Positions 1 to 4,639 of a DNA stretch of 9,213 nt are shown piece after piece. The translations under genes were made by a program, and so were the position numbers. The stretch lies in contig JAJISG010000250.1 of NCBI GenBank assembly GCA_022848835.1, positions 1 through 9,213 of the forward strand, written 5' to 3'. Source of the DNA: Thermoplasmatota archaeon (GTDB lineage Archaea; Thermoplasmatota; Thermoplasmata; RBG-16-68-12; JAJISG01). How positions within the stretch are numbered: position 1 is the first letter of the stretch; the number at the start of each line of letters is the position of its first letter. Under the pieces are notes generated by a model, which made no database searches, was not told the origin of the DNA, and was given only the letters and a program-made list of their open reading frames with translations.

Positions 1-555
1 GAAGAACACTGTTTCAATCGTTGTGTCGCTCGTGTCAGGATCATGGCAGTATTCGATGACGGTGAGTTCCAGCCTGTCCGTGCATCTAGTCTTGCTGGAG
101 ACGGACCTCCCCAGAAAGGTCTCACGATACCAGTCGGGAGCTGTGATAAAGACTCCTCCTGTCTGCAGATGGGTCCTTGCTGTGGCGAAGGTATCGCGAA
201 TCTCAGCCTCACTCAGAAGGTAGTCTATGGCGTCATGGATGAGTACTGCCTTGAAGGTACGCCCCAGACGGACCGTACGCATATCGCCGACATGGTGCTC
301 AACGCCAGGATTCAGCCGAATGGAGTTGGCGAGCATCTTCTCCGAGATATCCACGGCCGTTGCCTGAAAGTCTGAAGTGAGATGAGACAGATTGTTGCCG
401 CCACCGACACCGAGTTCGAGGATCTCATGCCTTCCTCGCCCCAGTTTTCCGCGAAGCAGTTCACGCCAGTAACCCGCCTCCTCAGCGTAATCCTCAGGAG
501 CGCTAATCAACGGCCACAGATTGGCGAACTCGTCGTACATCCTGATCTGTGTCAC
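1..555 (-). CDS. Class I SAM-dependent methyltransferase (C-terminus cut by window edge)
   Basis: 185 residues are visible and the reading frame is still open at position 1, so the C-terminus is missing. The Rossmann SAM-binding motif I is ELGVGGGNN at residues 47-55. The acidic residue ending strand 2 is D69 (AVDISEKML), GDMR follows at 90-93, and the motif IV region is VLIHDAIDYL at 104-113. The opening YDEFANLWPLISAPEDYAEE resembles small-molecule or unassigned methyltransferases of the Methyltransf_25/11 type. The substrate cannot be read from the sequence. I chose the GTG at 555 because GAGGGAG lies 4 nt before it and an in-frame TGA lies just beyond. The ATG at 540 is a weaker alternative, as it would put that motif 19 nt away. 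The gene is divergent from purP. The fold is confident and the function is open. Confidence 0.85.
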   Translation of the reverse strand, partial: MTQIRMYDEFANLWPLISAPEDYAEEAGYWRELLRGKLGRGRHEILELGVGGGNNLSHLTSDFQATAVDISEKMLANSIRLNPGVEHHVGDMRTVRLGRTFKAVLIHDAIDYLLSEAEIRDTFATARTHLQTGGVFITAPDWYRETFLGRSVSSKTRCTDRLELTVIEYCHDPDTSDTTIETVFF

Positions 556-559
556 TTCG

Positions 560-566
560 CTCCCTC
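560..566 (-). promoter_or_regulatory. Ribosome binding site deciding the GTG start of the methyltransferase
   Basis: On the minus strand the sequence reads GAGGGAG, then CGAA, then GTG. It matches the archaeal anti-Shine-Dalgarno and sits at normal spacing for the GTG at 555, but too far for the ATG at 540. The same heptamer precedes the TTG start of nep1. Confidence 0.6.
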
Positions 567-635
567 TCCCTCACACGAATCGCCCTTCCACACTTGAATC
601 TGACCCCACTCTGTTCGCCAGAACACCGCTGGAAA

Positions 636-643
636 CATTTAAG
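636..643 (+). promoter_or_regulatory. Probable TATA box of purP
   Basis: CATTTAAG is centred about 28 nt before the ATG at 668, the distance expected if transcription starts at or next to the start codon (leaderless mRNA). No Shine-Dalgarno sequence lies before the ATG. The core is nearly symmetric, so it might also serve the divergent methyltransferase, though that would leave a leader of about 60 nt. This is position and composition evidence only. Confidence 0.5.
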
Positions 644-667
644 GGCGGTTTCCTTCATTGTATTGTA

Positions 668-1732
668 ATGGTAACGGCAGATAGGATTGCTGAGATCCTC
701 GAAGGCTATGATGAACTGGTCATAGCCACCGTCTGTTCGCACTCTTCACTACAGATATTCCATGGAGCCAGGGTGGAGGGTTTCAGGACGTTGGGCATAG
801 CTGTGGGGGAGCGCCCGAAGTTCTACGACGCCTTCCCTGCGGCTCGTCCCGACTCCTTCTTTGTGGTAGACAGCTACGAGGACCTGACCCATAGAGCTGA
901 TGAGCTCGCTGGGATGAACGCCGTGGCTGTGCCACACGGCTCCTTTGTGGAGTATATGGGCGCTAATGCTTTCTTGGGATTCGAGTTGCCCATTTTCGGG
1001 AATCGGCGGGTCATAGAGTGGGAGGCCGACCGGGAGAAGCAGAGGGTCTGGCTCTCCGCTGCCGGGGTGGAGATGCCTGCCAAGATAGAGAGGCCAGAAG
1101 CCATCGATCGGCCTGTATTCGTCAAGTACCACGGCGCCAAGGGGGGTCGGGGCTCCTTCATTGCTAAGAACTACGAAGATTTCCTGCAGTTTGTAGATGG
1201 AAGCCAGCCATACACCATCCAGGAATATGTCATAGGCACGAGGTACTACATCCACTTCTTCTACTCCCCAATCGCGGAGGAGGGCTATACCCTGAGCAGA
1301 GGCACCCTGGAGCTCCTAGGCTTCGACAGGAGGGATGAGACCAACATCGACGAGATGTACAAGCTGGGGGCCCAGGAGTCCTTGAAGAAGCTGGGCATCT
1401 ATCCCACCTTCGTCGTCACGGGAAACGTCCCCATGGTCCTCAGGGAGTCCCTGTTGCCGAAGGCCCTGGAGATGGGGGAGCGGGTCGTGGAGAAGTCGCT
1501 AGAGCTCTTCGGTGGAATGATAGGCCCCTTCTGCCTGGAGACCATCGTGACGGACCAGCTTCAATTCAAGGTCTTCGAGGTATCCAGCAGGATTGTGGCG
1601 GGAACGAACCTGTACATCTCCGGAAGCCCATACTCGGACCTGCTGGAACCAGGCATGTCCACCGGGCGGAGAATCGCCCGGGAGATCAGGCTGGCCAGCA
1701 AGCGAGGTAGACTTCTCGATATCCTGACCTGA
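668..1732 (+). CDS. purP: Formate-phosphoribosylaminoimidazolecarboxamide (AICAR) ligase PurP
   Basis: PurP is the archaeal ATP-grasp enzyme that formylates AICAR to FAICAR with free formate and ATP. It replaces the folate-dependent transformylase step of PurH in IMP synthesis and acts in the cytoplasm. The 354 residues match the usual family length of about 350-370. The N-terminal domain carries ATVCSHSSLQIFHGA (20-34). The ATP-grasp part shows RPVFVKYHGAKGGRGSFIAK (148-167), YTIQEYVIGTRYYIHFFY (182-199) and LLGFDRRDETNID (216-228). The C-terminal domain has GPFCLE (286-291) and VFEVSSRIVAGTNLY (302-316), followed by GSPYS. The frame is open for 49 codons upstream, but that extension is unlike PurP and contains the TATA-like box, so I start at 668. 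nep1 follows after 10 nt, so the two are probably co-transcribed. Confidence 0.95.
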   Translation: MVTADRIAEILEGYDELVIATVCSHSSLQIFHGARVEGFRTLGIAVGERPKFYDAFPAARPDSFFVVDSYEDLTHRADELAGMNAVAVPHGSFVEYMGANAFLGFELPIFGNRRVIEWEADREKQRVWLSAAGVEMPAKIERPEAIDRPVFVKYHGAKGGRGSFIAKNYEDFLQFVDGSQPYTIQEYVIGTRYYIHFFYSPIAEEGYTLSRGTLELLGFDRRDETNIDEMYKLGAQESLKKLGIYPTFVVTGNVPMVLRESLLPKALEMGERVVEKSLELFGGMIGPFCLETIVTDQLQFKVFEVSSRIVAGTNLYISGSPYSDLLEPGMSTGRRIAREIRLASKRGRLLDILT

Positions 1733-1737
1733 GGGAG
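1731..1737 (+). promoter_or_regulatory. Ribosome binding site supporting the TTG start of nep1
   Basis: GAGGGAG overlaps the purP stop codon and is followed after 5 nt by TTG at 1743. It supports a non-ATG start for nep1 and translation from a purP-nep1 mRNA. Confidence 0.6.
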
Positions 1738-1742
1738 TTCTC

Positions 1743-2423
1743 TTGCTCAGAATCATCTTGGCAGATGCAGAGTTGGAGCTCATACCAGAGGGACTGTTTG
1801 GTCACCCTTCAGTACGCAGCTACGCCAAAAGGAGAGGGAAGCCCCCAGAACGACTCCTCATGGATGGGAGCTTCGTGCATTCCGCCTTGAACAGACTCCC
1901 GGACGGAGACAGGAGAGGAAGGCCCGACATTGTCCATGTGTTTCTTCTGGTCTGCCTTGACTCCATTCTCAACCTTCGTGGACAGTTGGAGACGCTGGTT
2001 CACACTCGGAACAACGAGGTCATCTCCATATCACAGGAGACCAGGCTGCCCAAGAACTACAACCGTTTCTTGGGATTGATGGAATCCCTATTCGAGAGGG
2101 GTGTAGTCCCGTCCAAGGAGAATCCCTTGCTCAGACTCGAACGTGACCTCTCCCTGGGGAATCTGCTAGACCGCTTCCGGGGCCAGTCAATCGCTTTGAC
2201 TGAGGACGCACCCCTCATGGACCCTGTTGCGGTGTTCGAGAAGCTGGGTCCTGATGTCAACTGCATCGTCGGTGGCTTTCCTCGCGGCGATTTCCTCAGC
2301 CCTGTAAGGGAACTTACGGCAAAGCGGTTCTCCCTCTGGAGGGAGCCCCTGAAGATTTGGACCGTGGCGAGCGAGCTGACCACTTCCTACGGGCGGGTCG
2401 CGGACTCGAAGGGCAAACGGTGA
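1743..2423 (+). CDS. nep1: rRNA small-subunit pseudouridine N1-methyltransferase Nep1/Emg1
   Basis: Nep1 is a dimeric SPOUT-class enzyme that uses SAM to methylate N1 of a pseudouridine in the small-subunit rRNA and assists ribosome assembly. The 226 residues match archaeal Nep1 length. Family blocks appear in order: GRPDIVHVFLL (59-69), the RNA-binding stretch LVHTRNNEVISI (85-96), RLPKNYNRFLGLME (101-114), the SAM-site glycine loop IVGGFPRGDF (175-184), and the trefoil-knot helix LWREPLKIWTVASEL (198-212). The TTG start is chosen because GAGGGAG precedes it and the N-terminus LRIILADAELEL fits the family's first strand. The next gene's upstream region begins immediately after the stop. It lies behind purP and is probably its operon partner. 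Confidence 0.95.
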   Translation: MLRIILADAELELIPEGLFGHPSVRSYAKRRGKPPERLLMDGSFVHSALNRLPDGDRRGRPDIVHVFLLVCLDSILNLRGQLETLVHTRNNEVISISQETRLPKNYNRFLGLMESLFERGVVPSKENPLLRLERDLSLGNLLDRFRGQSIALTEDAPLMDPVAVFEKLGPDVNCIVGGFPRGDFLSPVRELTAKRFSLWREPLKIWTVASELTTSYGRVADSKGKR

Positions 2424-2478
2424 ACCTGTCCTGCCAGGAGGGCGCCTCATTCTTACTGCCGATTCTGTGGCCGATATG

Positions 2479-2487
2479 GTTTTATGA
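2479..2487 (+). promoter_or_regulatory. Probable TATA box of the zinc-ribbon membrane protein gene
   Basis: GTTTTATGA is centred about 27 nt before the ATG at 2510, consistent with a leaderless transcript. It lies in the 86-nt gap after nep1 and is the main reason for preferring the ATG at 2510 over upstream in-frame starts. Confidence 0.45.
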
Positions 2488-2509
2488 AGAAAGCCTGCAT
2501 CGGCAGACG

Positions 2510-3319
2510 ATGGCCGCAGCCGATTTCCTGGGTTCGGCCCTTACACCGATCATCGCCGTCATCCTGGCCTTCGTGGCACTCCTGTTTGTCCTGCGGATGG
2601 CCAGGTCAAAAGCCCACAGGCTGGTGAAGACCAGGAGAAGGGAGGACGAGGAGGTGTCCGACATGGCCTACAGTGCCCTCGTCACCTCTGAGGCCATATA
2701 CCGAGAGATGAGAGAGAGAGGTGTTGAGAGCGCCAATGCGGAGGAGCTGCTGCGGGATGCCAGACAGGCGTACTCCGAGGCCAGACATCGAGAAGCGGAG
2801 AAGCTCTCGTCGGAAGCCCGGAGCATCCTCAGGGAGCGATTGCAGGATGAGGAGCGGGTGGAGTCTGATCCTGTTACGATCACAGAGGAGGAGATTCCAG
2901 ATTCAAAACCGTTGCTGGGCAAGGAATATCCGAATAACTACCTCCAAGCGAGGTTCCTTCTCAGCATGATGAAGAACTCGCTGAGGAAGGGAAAATCTCC
3001 CAAGAAGAAGGCGGCCAGAAAAGTGATGAAGGAGGCCAAGAAGGCCTTCGAGGAAGAGAGGTATACGGAGGCTCTAGGTCTAGCTCTGAATAGCAAGAGG
3101 ATTCTGGAGGGAGAGGAGACCCCCTCCGAGGGTTCTGAGAAGAATCTGTGTCCCGACTGCGAAGGTCCTGTATCGGCCAGCGATACCTTCTGCGACAGGT
3201 GCGAAGCCCGTCTGGATGGTTCGCCAAAGTGCTCTGGTTGCGGTCTTCGGCTGGAGGAAGAGGACAAGTTCTGTCGGAAGTGCGGGGCTGCCGTGATGCC
3301 CTTGGCGCAGACCAGCTGA
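2510..3319 (+). CDS. Membrane-anchored protein with duplicated helical repeat and two C-terminal zinc ribbons
   Basis: I do not recognise a named family, and the function is unknown. The protein has 269 residues. One transmembrane segment spans about residues 9-28. It is followed by basic residues (RMARSKAHRLVKTRRR), which suggests a cytoplasmic body. Residues about 50-110 and 140-201 are two charged helical units that align with each other (see findings). Between them is an acidic linker (about 112-131). Two zinc ribbons follow: Cys214/217/228/231 and Cys241/244/255/258, both CxxC pairs separated by 10 residues. An alternative GTG start at 2420, overlapping the nep1 stop as GTGA, would add 30 residues. 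I prefer 2510 because of the TATA-like box before it and because the TM helix then lies at the N-terminus. Similar helical/zinc-ribbon architectures are common in archaea and may scaffold protein or nucleic-acid contacts, but that is inference. Confidence 0.85.
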   Translation: MAAADFLGSALTPIIAVILAFVALLFVLRMARSKAHRLVKTRRREDEEVSDMAYSALVTSEAIYREMRERGVESANAEELLRDARQAYSEARHREAEKLSSEARSILRERLQDEERVESDPVTITEEEIPDSKPLLGKEYPNNYLQARFLLSMMKNSLRKGKSPKKKAARKVMKEAKKAFEEERYTEALGLALNSKRILEGEETPSEGSEKNLCPDCEGPVSASDTFCDRCEARLDGSPKCSGCGLRLEEEDKFCRKCGAAVMPLAQTS

Positions 3320-3364
3320 ACTAGATACAACAGCGGTCTCATGTATGGCTGCCCATGTTCCGAG

Positions 3365-3406
3365 TGATAAAGGTTAAGACCGTCGACGAAAATCAACCCT
3401 GGTGAT
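3365..3406 (+). promoter_or_regulatory. Putative TATA box and ribosome binding site of the RAM-domain gene
   Basis: TGATAAAGGTTAAG (3365-3378) is an A/T-rich, TATA-like stretch, and GGTGAT (3401-3406) sits 3 nt before the ATG at 3410. Together they suggest a short-leader transcript starting near 3395. Neither match is strong. Confidence 0.4.
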
Positions 3407-3409
3407 ACC

Positions 3410-3715
3410 ATGAGCCAAGGAATAGAGGAGGTGATGACTTCCTTCTATGCGGAGGGTCAGGTTTCCGCGATCATAACCCTGAGGGTCGACACTAAGGAGG
3501 CTGACAGAATCGCCAGCGAGATCGTCCAGTTCAACGTCATCCAGGACCTATTTCTAGTGACGGGCGACACGGATATCGTCGCGAAGGCTCGGTTCACCGA
3601 CTACAAGGGTCTGAAGGACTTCGTCGTTGATTCCCTGGCTCCGATACCGGGAATAAGGGACACCAAAACATTAATGGTCGTCACGACTTACAAGGAAGGC
3701 GGAGTAACGAAGTGA
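3410..3715 (+). CDS. Stand-alone Lrp/AsnC ligand-binding (RAM) domain protein
   Basis: The 101 residues comprise an Lrp/AsnC-type ligand-binding ferredoxin-like domain without the usual N-terminal DNA-binding helix-turn-helix. The signature is LFLVTGDTDIVAKARFTD (47-64), followed by the helix LKDFVVDSLAPIPGIRDTKTLMVV (68-91). The first strand is VSAIITLRVD (18-27). In the family, this domain oligomerises and binds amino acids or other small effectors at subunit interfaces. Lone copies are common in archaea and may modulate full-length Lrp partners. The first 15 or so residues precede the domain and look helical. The UPF0147 gene begins 43 nt downstream, so co-transcription is likely. The fold is confident; the ligand and partner are unknown. 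Confidence 0.9.
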   Translation: MSQGIEEVMTSFYAEGQVSAIITLRVDTKEADRIASEIVQFNVIQDLFLVTGDTDIVAKARFTDYKGLKDFVVDSLAPIPGIRDTKTLMVVTTYKEGGVTK

Positions 3716-3758
3716 GCTATTACGGTATGCCATCGTTGAGGAACACCGGAAGTATAAC

Positions 3759-4013
3759 ATGGAGACTGAAGGGAGACTTCACCAGGTACTGGACGTCCTT
3801 AGCCAACTGGCCGAAGACACCTCGGTCCCCAGGAACATCAGGCGGGGTGCCCTCAACGCTAAGGAACTCCTTTTGAAGAAGGAAGATGCCCTGGATGTCC
3901 GTGCAGCGAGCGCAATTTTCATCCTGGACGATCTGGCCAACGATCCCAACATCCCCCTTCATGGTCGTACTTTGATCTGGAACATCATAAGCCAGCTGGA
4001 GACCATTAAGTAG
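3759..4013 (+). CDS. UPF0147 family protein
   Basis: The 84 residues match the archaeal UPF0147 family in length and pattern: VLDVLSQLAEDTSVPRNIRR (10-29), then a helix ending in DALDVRAASAIFILDDLANDPNIPLH, then RTLIWNIISQLETI at the C-terminus. It is an all-helical small cytoplasmic protein with no established biochemical function. The ATG at 3759 is the only usable start, since no ATG, GTG or TTG lies between it and the in-frame stop at 3714. I see no clear Shine-Dalgarno motif. It follows the RAM-domain gene by 43 nt and precedes the tRNA gene by 70 nt. Confidence 0.9.
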   Translation: METEGRLHQVLDVLSQLAEDTSVPRNIRRGALNAKELLLKKEDALDVRAASAIFILDDLANDPNIPLHGRTLIWNIISQLETIK

Positions 4014-4042
4014 GGTTCGACTGACACCTTTACACCACCCCA

Positions 4043-4049
4043 AATAAAT
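4043..4049 (+). promoter_or_regulatory. Probable TATA box of the tRNA-Gly gene
   Basis: AATAAAT lies 35-41 nt before the tRNA 5' end, in a locally A/T-rich spacer. This would place transcription start about 10-15 nt upstream of the mature tRNA. Confidence 0.45.
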
Positions 4050-4083
4050 CCTTTGATAATCCAACAAGTCTTATGACCTGTAG

Positions 4084-4155
4084 GCGGCCGTAGTCTAGCG
4101 GTCAGGACCGAGGCTTCCCAAGCCTCTAGCCCGGGTTCGAATCCCGGCGGCCGCA
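4084..4155 (+). tRNA. tRNA-Gly, anticodon CCC
   Basis: The 72 nt fold into a full cloverleaf. The acceptor stem is GCGGCCG (4084-4090) with CGGCCGC (4148-4154). The D stem is GTCT/GGAC, and the anticodon stem is GAGGC (4110-4114) with GCCTC (4122-4126). The loop is TTCCCAA, giving anticodon CCC at 4117-4119. The variable loop is 4 nt, TAGC. The T stem CCGGG/CCCGG encloses TTCGAAT. The discriminator base is A4155, and CCA is not encoded (CTGG follows). No intron is present. It reads GGG glycine codons. Confidence 0.97.
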
Positions 4156-4167
4156 CTGGACAGACAT

Positions 4168-4189
4168 GGGGATATCAGCAAGATACCCC
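4168..4189 (+). terminator. Hairpin just downstream of tRNA-Gly (terminator or processing element)
   Basis: GGGG plus TATC (one bulged A at 4172) pairs with GATACCCC across a 5-nt loop AGCAA, giving an 8-bp stem that starts 13 nt after the tRNA 3' end. It is followed only by TCTTACC, not a run of T, so termination by hairpin plus U-tract is not supported. It could protect or mark the 3' trailer, or be incidental. The stem is certain; the role is inferred. Confidence 0.4.
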
Positions 4190-4246
4190 TCTTACCATGC
4201 CTGCCTTGCACTGTTCGGAGTTACACGCTCTCCAAGCGAGCAACTT

Positions 4247-4254
4247 CTTTATGT
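4247..4254 (+). promoter_or_regulatory. Possible TATA box of the small two-TM protein gene
   Basis: CTTTATGT is centred about 33 nt before the ATG at 4284, which would give a leader of a few nucleotides. This is weak single-site evidence. The region from the tRNA to this box otherwise holds only the hairpin. Confidence 0.35.
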
Positions 4255-4283
4255 CTTAGAGCCACTTCAAAGGCGAAGAGAGC

Positions 4284-4484
4284 ATGAGCGAGGCCCCGAC
4301 ATGGCAGTTGCTGGCCGCGGTGCTGACAGCTATCATGGGCATAATGCTTATTCCTGCAGCCTTCAGCCCCAACAATCTAGCGCCCCCACCGGCTATTCTG
4401 GGGTCGGGGGTAGTCATGTTGGCTGTCGCCTTCTTCCTCCTAAAGCTCCACTTCGACTCACGAAAGGGTGAGAGGAGTGGCTGA
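4284..4484 (+). CDS. Small two-helix membrane protein, unknown function
   Basis: The 66-residue product has two hydrophobic segments, about residues 9-27 (LLAAVLTAIMGIMLIPAAF) and 36-55 (PAILGSGVVMLAVAFFLLKL). A short loop SPNNLAPP joins them, and the C-terminal tail HFDSRKGERSG is basic. The basic tail suggests that it is cytoplasmic and, with two helices, that the N-terminus is too. I recognise no family. A longer open frame on the same strand (4166-4471) has no hydrophobic segment and looks non-coding, so I take this frame. Support is the TM pattern, a TATA-like box and a weak GAGAG before the start. The cation ATPase begins 155 nt downstream. A partnership with the ATPase is possible but there is no direct evidence for it. 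Confidence 0.65.
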   Translation: MSEAPTWQLLAAVLTAIMGIMLIPAAFSPNNLAPPPAILGSGVVMLAVAFFLLKLHFDSRKGERSG

Positions 4485-4602
4485 TGGTTGAAGGTCGCTC
4501 GGAGAAATCAGGGTCAGCATGAGAGGTAGAACCATTCTCTGCTACGGCGTTCTGCAGGGAGAGGATGGATCGAACCTCTTGGGCGTGAATGGCCGCCTTT
4601 CC

Positions 4603-4610
4603 TTTATATG
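4603..4610 (+). promoter_or_regulatory. Probable TATA box of the cation ATPase-rtcA operon
   Basis: TTTATATG is centred about 34 nt before the ATG at 4640, implying a transcript with a leader of about 8 nt or none. It lies downstream of the earlier in-frame ATG at 4589, which therefore would not be on the mRNA. The rest of 4485-4639 shows no gene that I can support. Confidence 0.5.
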
Positions 4611-4639
4611 GTAAAGGTCTTTGGTTACCCTATTTGGCA

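Noticed and set aside
521..667. N-terminal extension of PurP by 49 codons
   Set aside because: The added residues are unlike PurP, which normally begins a few residues before the first strand, and the TATA-like box lies inside the extension.
4166..4471. 101-codon open frame overlapping the small membrane protein gene
   Set aside because: The product has no hydrophobic or domain pattern and reads like an off-frame shadow. The overlapping 66-residue frame has two clean TM helices.
4519..4614. 31-codon open frame in the gap before the ATPase
   Set aside because: It is short, has no ribosome binding site or family pattern, and its end overlaps the probable TATA box of the ATPase.
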